Positions 6,651-13,599 of a stretch of DNA of 16,561 bases are shown here, piece after piece. Origin of the DNA: Muribaculaceae bacterium. Its GTDB lineage: Bacteria > Bacteroidota > Bacteroidia > Bacteroidales > Muribaculaceae. Positions within the stretch are counted from its first letter, which is position 1, and every line of letters begins with the position of its first letter. The DNA lies in the NCBI GenBank assembly GCA_021443235.1, contig JABUUJ010000009.1:1-16561 (forward strand), written 5' to 3'. Made by a program: the position numbers and the translations under genes. Below the pieces are notes generated by a model. The model had not been told where the DNA came from, searched no databases, and worked only from the letters and a program-made list of their open reading frames with translations.

Positions 6651-8141
6651 TTATTCGTTATTGTAGTTGATGCTGGCGGCGCGCTCATAACCGTCGCGGG
6701 GAGCCTTCCACATCGAGATGAGGATGAACATGCCGATGATTGCAACGACGATGATAGTCTCGAACACTGCTGTCCAGCCAAAGAAGTCGGCGATGTAGCC
6801 CACGAGCAGACCGGCGAGACCCGAGCCAAGGTAACCCAGGATGCCAGCGATGCCGTTAGCGCGTGCGCTTGCCTCCTTAGTGGCCTGGTTGCCCAGTTCG
6901 ATGCCGATGAGAGCCTGCGGGCCATAGATAAAGAAGCCTGCGCCCACGAGCGTTGCTGCGATGGGGGTGATGCCGGCGTCGGCGGGAAGGAAGCGGAAGA
7001 TAGTCATGAACAGAGCGGCTCCAGCCATGCACACAACGCACATGCGGTGACCTTTGCCCTTGAAGAAGTGGTCGGTTGCCCAACCGGCGAAGAGAGTGCC
7101 GATGATGCCTGCTATCTCAAATGCCGCAGTGGTCCATGTGGCGCTCTTGATGTCAAGGCCACGAGCCTCGGTGAGGAACTTGGGCCCCCAGTCGAGCACA
7201 CCCATGCGCACTACATATACAAACAGGTTGGCAATGCAGAAAGTCCACACCCAGCGGTTTTTCCACACCATTACAGCCTCAAATTTCTTGCGACGAGCAG
7301 CGCTCATGCCGCCATCCTTGAGTCCGCCCAGACCAGTGTCGGGGAGGTCGGGCAGGCCGACTTCCTTAGGTTCGTCGCGCAGACCGATGTAGATGCCAAT
7401 GGCACCCACGAGAGCGAGGCAAGCGGGCACATAGAAGCACCACTTCCACGCACCGATGTGAGCCGCATAGACCAGAGCCTGGTTGGCAGCGTCTTTCACA
7501 CCGTTGGCATCGAGATTGCCCTGAATAGCGGCAACCACCTCGGCGTTATTGCTCAGGTCGGTGCCCATAGAGCCAATGAGGTAACCGCACACAACCACAG
7601 CCAGAGCGGCGCCTATCGAGTGCGAGCAGTTCCATATCGACATCTTGGTTGCGAGCTCGCTGGGGTGGATCCAGTGAGGCAGGATGCGGGCGCACGGTGG
7701 ATAGCCCATGCCCTGGAAGAACTGGTTGACGATGATGGTAACGCCCATCACAAGGATGAGAATATTGATGAAGTCGGGGCCGCTGTCCACGCCCGTGATG
7801 AGCGAGCTGAGGTTGGCGCCGTAACCAAAGGCGAAGTTAGAGAGAGCGCACAGCAGCAGACCCAGCGCCATCACCAGTCGTCCTTTATATCGGTCGACGG
7901 TGTATCCGTTGACAAATCGTGAGAAGCCGTAGGTGAGCGAGCCGAAGAAGATAATCCATCCAAAGCTCTTGTTGGTGATGCCATACTCGGCGGTCATGCC
8001 TGGCATAGCCACAGAGAAGTTCTTGCGGACGAAATAGAAGATTGCATATCCAATCATGGTGACGAGGATGGTTCTCATCTGCCACGACATGAATTTCTTG
8101 CGGTGCTCGCCCAGCGAGCTGTAAACATTTTCTTTAGCCAT
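6651..8141 (-). CDS. glpT: GlpT-family organophosphate:phosphate antiporter, operon copy
   Basis: 496-residue, 12-helix MFS transporter of the organophosphate:Pi antiporter family (GlpT/UhpT/UhpC), importing G3P in exchange for phosphate across the inner membrane. Substrate-site residues match E. coli GlpT: Arg39 in FYFVRKNF (Arg45 in E. coli), His156 in GMGYPPCARILPHW (His165), and Arg312 in NLFVYVVRMGVLDW (Arg269). It is longer than E. coli GlpT (452 residues), partly because of an extra segment at about residues 191-228 (SNNAEVVAAIQ... NQALVYAAHIG) between helices 5 and 6. It lies 18 nt after glpC and 12 nt before the phosphatase gene. It is less like E. coli GlpT than the plus-strand copy at 14422-15828, so its substrate could be a different phosphate ester, or it could be a UhpC-like sensor, although no sensor kinase is encoded here. 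Confidence 0.88.
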   Translation of the reverse strand: MAKENVYSSLGEHRKKFMSWQMRTILVTMIGYAIFYFVRKNFSVAMPGMTAEYGITNKSFGWIIFFGSLTYGFSRFVNGYTVDRYKGRLVMALGLLLCALSNFAFGYGANLSSLITGVDSGPDFINILILVMGVTIIVNQFFQGMGYPPCARILPHWIHPSELATKMSIWNCSHSIGAALAVVVCGYLIGSMGTDLSNNAEVVAAIQGNLDANGVKDAANQALVYAAHIGAWKWCFYVPACLALVGAIGIYIGLRDEPKEVGLPDLPDTGLGGLKDGGMSAARRKKFEAVMVWKNRWVWTFCIANLFVYVVRMGVLDWGPKFLTEARGLDIKSATWTTAAFEIAGIIGTLFAGWATDHFFKGKGHRMCVVCMAGAALFMTIFRFLPADAGITPIAATLVGAGFFIYGPQALIGIELGNQATKEASARANGIAGILGYLGSGLAGLLVGYIADFFGWTAVFETIIVVAIIGMFILISMWKAPRDGYERAASINYNNE

Positions 8142-8159
8142 AGTGGTCTATGATTTTTA

Positions 8160-9416
8160 TTAATGGTTTTTGTTAAGTTCGATGGTCTTTTCAACGTCGA
8201 GAGCGTCGGCGATGATTGAGATGGGGTTAAGCACCTTGACGCTGGTCGACATCTCGATTTGCCACTTGCAGGTCTCGCAGTCGGTGCTCACGCAGTCGGG
8301 CTTGAGTGCGTCGATAGCGGCGAATAGCGGTGCGCCAATCTTCTGCGATGTCTCGTAGTTCTCGGCCTTGAAGCCGTAGGTGCCCGAGATGCCGCAGCAC
8401 ATCGACTCAAGCATAGTGAGCTCGAGGCCGGGAATCATGCGCAGCAGCTGAGTGCTGTAGACCACCCATCCCATGCGCTCCATGTGGCACGCGGTGTGGT
8501 AGGCGACGCGCATCTTGAAATCGGGACGGAAGGCGAGCTTAAGCTTGCCTTCGTCGATGAGCTGCCACAGGAAACGTGTTGCGAGAGTGATGTGGTCGCG
8601 CACGTCGTGGTTATCGACATCGAGCAGGTGGTGATACTCGTCGCGCATGGTGAATGTGCAGGTAGAGCTTGTTGTGACGATGGTGCGTCCCTTGGAGATG
8701 GCGCTGCGCATCGAGCTCATGTTGCTCTCGCCCTGCGACCTGGCCTGGTCATACAGGCCGTTGGCAATAAGGGCGGTGCCGCAGCATTTCTCGTTTTCGA
8801 GCAGGTGCACGCCATATCCGCACGCGTTCATAATCTTCACAAGGTCCTTGCCCAGCTGGGGGAAGTTGTAGTTGACATAGCAGCCGTGGAAGAAGCTCAC
8901 GTGCTTGGCATACTTGTCCTGCTTGCTCTGGGCATTGCGCTTGAACCAAGTCTCAAACTTCTGAGAGGCGTAGGCGGGGAAGGTGCGGTGCTTGTCGATT
9001 TTCATCACCGAGTGGAGTATTTCCTTGCTCACTCCCAGGCTGGTGAAGAAATTGGCGACGGGGGCCACGATGGTTGCCATGGATCCCACGAGGTCGGTGT
9101 TGGCGAGCATCTGGTCGCGCAATTTGGGTTTGTGAGAGGCATATTTCATGCGAGCCTTCTGGATGATGTCGCCCACATTCACGCCGCTGGGGCATGCCAC
9201 CTCACAGCGCTTGCAGTTGAGACACATCTTGAGCTGCTCGTTGAAGAACTTGGGGTCCTTGAGACGATAGCGCTCGCCGTCGGGGCCGGCCTGCTTGGGT
9301 CCAGGGTAGAGAGGGTTGACACCCGATACGGGGCAGTAAACCGTACATATAGAGCACTTGAGGCACTGCTCAAAGTTGTACTCGCTGATATTGAGAAGTT
9401 GCATTTCGTTTTCCAT
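8160..9416 (-). CDS. glpC: Anaerobic G3P dehydrogenase subunit C (iron-sulphur, membrane-linking)
   Basis: 418 residues (E. coli GlpC is 396). GlpC carries electrons from the GlpAB dimer to menaquinone at the inner membrane. Two 4Fe-4S clusters are visible near the N-terminus: Cys18-Cys21-Cys24-Cys28-Pro and Cys65-Cys68-Cys71-Cys75-Pro. Two cysteine-rich CCG domains follow: FFHGCYVNYNFPQ...ENEKCCG in the middle and ACHMERMGW...ESMCCGISG toward the C-terminus. A further Cys pair (TDCETCKWQ) lies near the end. The gene starts 5 nt after the glpB stop, consistent with translational coupling. MENEM offers a second possible start at Met5; the first is kept because it suits the tight spacing. Confidence 0.96.
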   Translation of the reverse strand: MENEMQLLNISEYNFEQCLKCSICTVYCPVSGVNPLYPGPKQAGPDGERYRLKDPKFFNEQLKMCLNCKRCEVACPSGVNVGDIIQKARMKYASHKPKLRDQMLANTDLVGSMATIVAPVANFFTSLGVSKEILHSVMKIDKHRTFPAYASQKFETWFKRNAQSKQDKYAKHVSFFHGCYVNYNFPQLGKDLVKIMNACGYGVHLLENEKCCGTALIANGLYDQARSQGESNMSSMRSAISKGRTIVTTSSTCTFTMRDEYHHLLDVDNHDVRDHITLATRFLWQLIDEGKLKLAFRPDFKMRVAYHTACHMERMGWVVYSTQLLRMIPGLELTMLESMCCGISGTYGFKAENYETSQKIGAPLFAAIDALKPDCVSTDCETCKWQIEMSTSVKVLNPISIIADALDVEKTIELNKNH

Positions 9417-9421
9417 GACCG

Positions 9422-10657
9422 TTACTTTTTAATAGTATTAGCCACTGCGAGAGCTGTGAGCATGTCCAGGCCCTCGCCGTTGCACAGTTTTAACTTGTTG
9501 TTTCCACTCAGGATCTGCCCCACGGCATACACATTGGCAAGTGTCGTGCCGTCCTTTGCCACGCGCAGCTGGTTGTCGGTGCGCACGCCAAATTCCATGT
9601 AGGGCTGGGCGTCGAACACGTCGTTCTGCGTCCACTGCGGGCGCTCGGCGATGTAGTCGACATCCACGCCCAGGATGGGCTCATAGACCTTCTTGTAGTC
9701 GGACACCAGACCGCGGCTCATGAACGAGCCTGTAGCCATCACAAAGTTGTCGGCCACGAGCTTGGTGCCTTCGAGTTTCTCGGTAGTGACGTTGTGGAGC
9801 TTGTCGCCGGCGATGGTGCCCGCAACGACCTTGTCGCCGTTGAGGAACATGCCACCCAGTGCCTCAAAGCGCTTGCGCAGCAATGCCTGCATGCGAGTGC
9901 CGGGCACCGATGGCGGGATGGTTGCCACGAAGTGCAAGGGCTTGGTGATCTGTTGCTTGAGCAACTGCGCCAGCTTGTCGTCCTTGATGCCGAGCACGGC
10001 GGGGAGCAACACGACCTGTGCGTCGCCAGCCTTGGCGTTGATCTCGGCGGCGAGGCGTGTCACCACCTCCTGGTTGCCGAGCACCTTGGCGATGTTGGTT
10101 GCTCGCATCTCGGTGGGGCTTTTGCGCGCCTCGTTGAGCTCGGGCAATGTGATGGGCTTGATTTCCACGTCGGCGCCTGCGTTGCGCAGACCGTCGGCGA
10201 TGAACTTAGTGGGGAAGTCGAGGTAGCCAATGATGTTCATCAGCGCAACCTTAGTCCACGGCAGTTTGTCGCCGTCGATAGTGACATAACCCTCAGTGGT
10301 GAGCCATGTGGGCTTGAAAGCGCCAAGGGGTGTGAGGCGGTTGTGGTTGGCAGTGGCGGTGCCAGTGGTGCCGATGCCTGCCTCGAGCAGCAGTTGCTGT
10401 GCCTGCTCGGCGAGCGCGGCGATGTCGCCCACCTTTTTATAAGGATGCTGCTCGGGAAGAGCCTTGATTGCCTCGGGTGGGTTGCTCACAGGTGCGCCCT
10501 GGGCGTCATAGCCCATGAGGTCGAACGAGCCCGATGCGAAGTGCAAGGAGCTTTGTCCTGCCGAGACGAGTGCCACACGCTGCCCTGCCTTGGCCAGAGC
10601 GATGCCACAGGTGAGGCCACTGAGGCCTCCACCCATAATTACGGTATCAAATTTCAT
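9422..10657 (-). CDS. glpB: Anaerobic G3P dehydrogenase subunit B
   Basis: 411 residues (E. coli GlpB is 419). It is the flavoprotein partner of GlpA in the respiratory G3P dehydrogenase used under anaerobic conditions. The N-terminal dinucleotide-binding motif VIMGGGLSGLTCGIALAKAG (residues 6-25) is followed by the GlpB-typical SLHFASGSFDLMG. A C-terminal flavin-contact segment has ANVYAVGQILSG and GEGLDMLTALAVANTI. Its ATG overlaps the glpA stop by 4 nt (ATGA at 10654-10657). An unusually good Shine-Dalgarno, AAGGAGG at 10665-10671, lies 7 nt upstream of the start, inside the glpA coding sequence. Confidence 0.95.
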   Translation of the reverse strand: MKFDTVIMGGGLSGLTCGIALAKAGQRVALVSAGQSSLHFASGSFDLMGYDAQGAPVSNPPEAIKALPEQHPYKKVGDIAALAEQAQQLLLEAGIGTTGTATANHNRLTPLGAFKPTWLTTEGYVTIDGDKLPWTKVALMNIIGYLDFPTKFIADGLRNAGADVEIKPITLPELNEARKSPTEMRATNIAKVLGNQEVVTRLAAEINAKAGDAQVVLLPAVLGIKDDKLAQLLKQQITKPLHFVATIPPSVPGTRMQALLRKRFEALGGMFLNGDKVVAGTIAGDKLHNVTTEKLEGTKLVADNFVMATGSFMSRGLVSDYKKVYEPILGVDVDYIAERPQWTQNDVFDAQPYMEFGVRTDNQLRVAKDGTTLANVYAVGQILSGNNKLKLCNGEGLDMLTALAVANTIKK

Positions 10658-12273
10658 TGTACTTCCTCCTTTCGTGCATATTGGTTAAGTCCGCACAATC
10701 CTTCGTAGATAGTGGCCGTGAGCTGTGCCTCGGCCATGTTGTCGCCCCAAGCCACTGGCTGGGCGCCCTTCCAGCGCTCGTTGATGAACGCTGCAAGGTC
10801 GGTCTTGACGTTAGCCGCGTCTTCGTGCTGGCGGCACATCACGCCGGCGGCACGTGCGGCGCACAACTCGCCCTGGCAAGTTCCCATGCCCACGCGTGTG
10901 CGTCGGCGCAGGTTCACCAGGTTGTGCACGTTGAGGTTGTTGATGGCGAAATTCACCTCGCCCACGCTCACGTGCTCGCACTCGCACACGAGCGCGTCGT
11001 CAACAATATCGGTAGTCAGTGAAAAAGCGGTGGTGAGAGTGCCGTGACGTCCCTCGGCGGCCTTGAAGGCGACTGTCTTCTTGGCGGGCTTGGGAGCGTC
11101 GGGCTCAGAGCCGGGAAGCGGTGTAGAGGCTGTTTCGCTCTTCTTGTCCACGCCGAGCTTGCCGCAGGCCATGTTGGTGGCATCCTCGGCCATGAGGCGG
11201 TAGGTCATCATCTTGCCGCCTGTAATGGTGATGAAGCCGGCGAGGCCGTCGCGCGTCTCGTGGTCGAGGCACACGATGCCGCGGCTGATGCTGCGTCCGC
11301 TTGGGTCGTTGTCGGCAGCGACGAGCGGACGCACGCCGGCGTAGGCACGCAGGATGCGAGTGCTGGCGAGCGCGGGAGCAAGTTTCTCGCCCTCACGCAG
11401 CAGCACCTCGACCTCCTCGGGAGTGACACGCATGTCGTCGACGGTGTCCATAGGCACGCGGTCGCTGGTGGTTCCGATGACGCACACGGTGTCGTCGGGC
11501 ACGAGGATGTCGGCGTTAGCAGGCTTGCGGCAGCGGTTTATCACCATGTGGTTGACGCGGTGTCCGAAGATGAGCAGTGCGCCACGAGCCGGGAACATGT
11601 TGACGGTGACACCCGCCTTCTGGGCGATGAGCGCGCCCCAGATTCCGGCGGCGTTGATGGTCACTTTGGCGCGGAACTCCTTGGTCTGGCCGGTGATGTG
11701 GTCGAGGCAACGCACGCCCTCAACACGGTTTTGGTTGATAATGATGTCGGTAACTTCGTGATAGGTGAGAGTCTCGGCGCCATGTAGCTGGGCGTCGTAG
11801 ATGTTGGCCATTGTAAGGCGGAAGGGGTCGATTGAGGCATCGGGGATGCGCACCGCTCCTGTGAGCGTAGGGTTGACCGATGGCTCCAGGCGTTTGGCTT
11901 CCTCGGGGTCGATGATATCGGCCCTGATGCCGGCTGCGTGGCAGGCGTCAACGAAAGTGCGCTGATAGGCCAGGTCGTCCTCGGGCAGTGTGATGAAGAA
12001 GCCGTCGGTTTCTTCCACACAGTGTCGTGCGATTTTGCGCAGGATCATGTTCTCTTGGATACACTCGGTAGCACTTTCCTTGTCGGTCACCGCATATCGA
12101 GCGCCGCTGTGTAACAGTCCGTGGTTGCGCCCGGTTGCTCCATACGAGAAGTCGAGACGCTCAACGAGGAGCGTCTTGAGCCCGCGCATAGAGCAATCGC
12201 GTGCGGTGCCGGCGCCGGTAATGCCGCCGCCAATCACAATCACGTCGTACTCTTTAATTTTCGGTTCCATCAT
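10654..12273 (-). CDS. glpA: Anaerobic G3P dehydrogenase subunit A (catalytic flavoprotein)
   Basis: 539 residues, matching the E. coli GlpA length of about 542. It oxidises G3P to dihydroxyacetone phosphate with FAD. The N-terminal motif DVIVIGGGITGAGTARD (residues 10-26) binds FAD. ERLDFSYGATGRNHGLLHSGARYAV is the DAO-family G3P dehydrogenase signature. GARGALLIFGHRVN and FITITGGKMMTYRLMAEDA mark the substrate and cap regions. The C-terminal BFD-like 2Fe-2S domain is intact with Cys430-X-Cys432 and Cys466-X4-Cys471, which distinguishes GlpA from the aerobic GlpD. It is the first gene of the minus-strand operon, about 40 nt from the predicted start site. The start MMEP is ambiguous by one codon. 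Confidence 0.97.
   Translation of the reverse strand: MMEPKIKEYDVIVIGGGITGAGTARDCSMRGLKTLLVERLDFSYGATGRNHGLLHSGARYAVTDKESATECIQENMILRKIARHCVEETDGFFITLPEDDLAYQRTFVDACHAAGIRADIIDPEEAKRLEPSVNPTLTGAVRIPDASIDPFRLTMANIYDAQLHGAETLTYHEVTDIIINQNRVEGVRCLDHITGQTKEFRAKVTINAAGIWGALIAQKAGVTVNMFPARGALLIFGHRVNHMVINRCRKPANADILVPDDTVCVIGTTSDRVPMDTVDDMRVTPEEVEVLLREGEKLAPALASTRILRAYAGVRPLVAADNDPSGRSISRGIVCLDHETRDGLAGFITITGGKMMTYRLMAEDATNMACGKLGVDKKSETASTPLPGSEPDAPKPAKKTVAFKAAEGRHGTLTTAFSLTTDIVDDALVCECEHVSVGEVNFAINNLNVHNLVNLRRRTRVGMGTCQGELCAARAAGVMCRQHEDAANVKTDLAAFINERWKGAQPVAWGDNMAEAQLTATIYEGLCGLNQYARKEEVQ
10665..10671 (-). promoter_or_regulatory. Strong Shine-Dalgarno for glpB inside glpA
   Basis: Minus-strand AAGGAGG, a perfect anti-Shine-Dalgarno match, sits 7 nt before the glpB ATG. 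Other starts in this window show no such motif, as expected in Bacteroidota. It is encoded by the Lys-Glu-Glu codons at the end of glpA, so it may be chance, but position and spacing are ideal for reinitiation at the ATGA overlap. Confidence 0.55.
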
Positions 12274-12318
12274 CTTATTCTTTAAGGCGAATATTTGAAC
12301 AAAGTTTTAGTTTCGCTA

Positions 12319-12349
12319 CAAAAGTAATATCAATTTTTAAAATATCAAA
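12319..12349 (-). promoter_or_regulatory. Bacteroidota-type promoter for the glpA operon
   Basis: On the minus strand, -7 box TACTTTTG (12319-12326) matches TAnnTTTG and -33 box TTTG lies at 12346-12349, with a 19-nt spacer as in known Bacteroides promoters. Transcription would begin near 12312, about 40 nt before glpA. A GlpR-like half-site TTTCGCTA (12311-12318) sits at the predicted start site and could allow repressor control. Confidence 0.75.
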
Positions 12350-12365
12350 ATTTTTTGTTAACTTT

Positions 12366-12456
12366 TTTTGCGTTGTATAATTAAAATATATTGTTATTCA
12401 CTCATTTTCAACATTTTAAAGCAAAATATTTTTGTATAATTTTATATAACGCAAAA
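12366..12456. repeat. 15-bp inverted repeat pair, candidate GlpR operators
   Basis: TTTTGCGTTGTATAA at 12366-12380 and TTATATAACGCAAAA at 12442-12456 are reverse complements with one mismatch. They are separated by 61 bp, upstream of the glpA promoter. The spacing would suit two repressor molecules looping or cooperating on DNA. The GlpR assignment is inferred from position between glpA and glpR. Confidence 0.5.
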
Positions 12457-12460
12457 TTAC

Positions 12461-12479
12461 ACATTATATAGTATAATGT
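12461..12479. promoter_or_regulatory. 19-bp perfect dyad in the control region
   Basis: ACATTATA and TATAATGT (8-bp arms, 3-nt spacer TAG) form a perfect dyad. It overlaps the first of two direct repeats at 12477-12506. It may be an operator half or the binding site of a second regulator such as a CRP-like protein; nothing in the window identifies that protein. Confidence 0.4.
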
Positions 12480-12506
12480 TTCGTTATAAAAGCATATTGT
12501 TTCATT
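12477..12506. repeat. Direct repeat TGTTTCRTT with 21-bp period, candidate operator
   Basis: TGTTTCGTT (12477-12485) and TGTTTCATT (12498-12506) are in the same orientation exactly 21 bp apart, two turns of the helix. Tandem half-sites in phase on one DNA face suit DeoR/GlpR-type repressors, and the TTTCG core resembles the TTCG core of E. coli GlpR half-sites as I remember it. Confidence 0.45.
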
Positions 12507-12608
12507 TACATTACGGCTATGAGGCAACACGGCATCAAAAGAGAAAACCAAATTGAAGGGAATGAGCAAAAAACACACTGTTTTTTATGTTATGTCAGAT
12601 TTTTTTAC

Positions 12609-12631
12609 TATTTTTGCCGATACTAACGAAA
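12609..12631 (+). promoter_or_regulatory. Weak candidate glpR promoter with overlapping half-site
   Basis: TATTTTTG (12609-12616) matches the TAnnTTTG -7 box on the plus strand. No exact -33 TTTG lies at the right distance, only 3-of-4 matches near 12584-12589. Transcription would begin near 12623, about 45 nt before glpR. TAACGAAA (12624-12631), the complement of TTTCGTTA at 12479-12486, overlaps that point, which would suit autorepression. Confidence 0.4.
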
Positions 12632-12667
12632 CCACGTTTAGTGAAAACCGAAAAAAATTAGACCGAT

Positions 12668-13435
12668 ATGATAAAAGAGAAACGTCATTCCATAATCCTC
12701 GACGCGCTCATCAAGCAGGGCTCAGTGACTGTGAGTGAGCTGGTTGAGAGGCTCAACGTGTCGTCGGTTACAGTGCGAAAGGACCTTACCGAGCTCGAGA
12801 AACTGGGCAAGCTCTACCGCAGTCACGGAAAGGCCATTCTCATCAACCCGCACATCAACAACCGCTCGGTGATTGAGAAAGAGAAAATCGCGCCCGAGGA
12901 GAAACGCGCCATTGGCCTTGAGGCGGCGCGACTGCTCGACCGCGACGACAGCATCATCATCGCCTCGGGTTCGACAGTGCATGCGCTGGCACACGCCATC
13001 CAGCCCATACACCGCCTCACGGTGGTGAGCGCGTCGCTGGTGGTGAGCGAGATTCTTGCCACCGACGAGAGCATCGACATCATCCAGCTGGGCGGCATGC
13101 TGCGCCACAGCAGCCTCTCGGTGGTGGGCCAGTACAGCGAGACGATTTTGCGCGACTGCTCGTTCAGCAAGCTATATCTGGGCGTTGACGGCATCGACTT
13201 TGAGTATGGCATCACGACCACCGATATGCGCGAGGCCGAGCTCAACAAGGTGATGATGAACGCGGCGCAAAAGACCATCGTGCTGGCCGACAGCAGCAAG
13301 TTTGGGCGTCGCGGCTTTGCCAAGATTAGCGACATTGAGCACGTGCACACCATTATCACCGACTCGGGCATCAGCGCCAAGGACGCCAAGATGGTGGAGG
13401 AGCTGGGAATAAACCTGATCATCGCCAGGATGTAG
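12668..13435 (+). CDS. glpR: DeoR-family repressor of the glp locus (GlpR-type)
   Basis: 255 residues, the size of E. coli GlpR (252). The N-terminal DeoR winged helix is clear: RHSIILDALIKQGSVTVSEL then VERLNVSSVTVRKDLTELEKLGKLYRSHG (residues about 6-54). The sugar-phosphate sensor domain follows with IIIASGSTVHALAHAI, the NagB-like phosphate loop, then KLYLGVDGIDFEYGITT, KTIVLADSSKFGRRGFAKI and VHTIITDSGI. DeoR proteins of this type release DNA on binding a sugar phosphate; G3P is the expected ligand by context. The gene is divergent from glpA and heads the plus-strand unit with a GDPD and glpT, so it likely controls both arms and itself. The symbol rests on family plus context. Confidence 0.9.
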   Translation: MIKEKRHSIILDALIKQGSVTVSELVERLNVSSVTVRKDLTELEKLGKLYRSHGKAILINPHINNRSVIEKEKIAPEEKRAIGLEAARLLDRDDSIIIASGSTVHALAHAIQPIHRLTVVSASLVVSEILATDESIDIIQLGGMLRHSSLSVVGQYSETILRDCSFSKLYLGVDGIDFEYGITTTDMREAELNKVMMNAAQKTIVLADSSKFGRRGFAKISDIEHVHTIITDSGISAKDAKMVEELGINLIIARM

Positions 13436-13440
13436 TTCGG

Positions 13441-13500
13441 CTAATGGCTAATGGCTAATGGCTAATGGCTAATGGCTATTGGCTAATGGCTAATAGCTAG
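13441..13500 (+). repeat. Heptanucleotide tandem repeat (CTAATGG)8
   Basis: Eight consecutive 7-bp units, 13441-13496, plus a partial ninth begin 5 nt after the glpR stop. Units 1-5 and 7 are exact CTAATGG; unit 6 is CTATTGG and unit 8 is CTAATAG. The two variants allow an 8-bp stem (13473-13480 with 13492-13499, one G-U pair, 11-nt loop) with no T-tract. Copy number may vary by replication slippage. Confidence 0.9.
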
Positions 13501-13508
13501 AAATGTTT

Positions 13509-13540
13509 ATTATTGAGATTATTTAATTATTGAGATTATT
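13509..13540 (+). repeat. Direct repeat of 15 bp, 17-bp period
   Basis: ATTATTGAGATTATT occurs at 13509-13523 and again, identical, at 13526-13540. It lies directly after the heptamer array in the spacer between glpR and the GDPD gene. Confidence 0.85.
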
Positions 13541-13564
13541 CAAAATATTAAAATACTATTCAAG

Positions 13565-13596
13565 TATTGAAATATTGAAGTATTAAAGTATTATAT
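13565..13596 (+). repeat. Octanucleotide tandem repeat before the GDPD start
   Basis: Four consecutive 8-bp units, TATTGAAA, TATTGAAG, TATTAAAG and TATTATAT, end 3 nt before the ATG at 13600. They occupy the ribosome-binding region of the GDPD gene; the AT-rich sequence may itself support initiation, as is usual in Bacteroidota. Confidence 0.7.
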
Positions 13597-13599
13597 ATA

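Larger units (their letters stand above)
12274..12667. promoter_or_regulatory. Divergent glpA-glpR control region, AT-rich
   Basis: 394 bp of strongly AT-rich DNA between the divergent operons, in contrast to the GC-richer genes on both sides. It holds the glpA promoter (12319-12349), a weaker candidate glpR promoter (12609-12616) and repeated CGTTATA/TTTCG-type elements. The copies are at 12366-12380, 12442-12456 (inverted), 12477-12486, 12498-12506 and 12624-12631 (inverted), and TTTCGCTA lies at 12311-12318. A 19-bp dyad is at 12461-12479. I see no open frame or RNA gene. Confidence 0.75.

Noticed and set aside
6318..7922. 534-codon open frame on the plus strand, antisense to the antiporter and phosphatase genes
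   Set aside because: It lies wholly opposite two well-recognised genes, its translation is rich in His, Glu, Val and Ala with no family signature, and it reflects the codon bias of the real genes.
8484..9602. 372-codon plus-strand frame opposite glpC and the end of glpB
   Set aside because: A shadow frame; the minus-strand glpC has complete iron-sulphur and CCG motifs, and the antisense product shows no domain.
9794..11787. Long plus-strand frames (9794-10708 and 11044-11787) opposite glpB and glpA
   Set aside because: Both real genes on the minus strand are complete and recognised; the antisense products look like low-complexity shadow translation.
12427..12434. TATTTTTG as the main glpR promoter box
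   Set aside because: It matches TAnnTTTG, but no TTTG or TTG lies 19-21 nt upstream and the leader would exceed 220 nt. The copy at 12609-12616 is better placed, though also weak.
13473..13499. Terminator between glpR and the GDPD gene
   Set aside because: The 8-bp stem contains a G-U pair, has an 11-nt loop and lacks a T-tract, so read-through into the GDPD gene is more likely.
13441..13500. CRISPR-like array
   Set aside because: The repeats are only 7 bp with no spacers and no cas genes nearby; it is a simple microsatellite.
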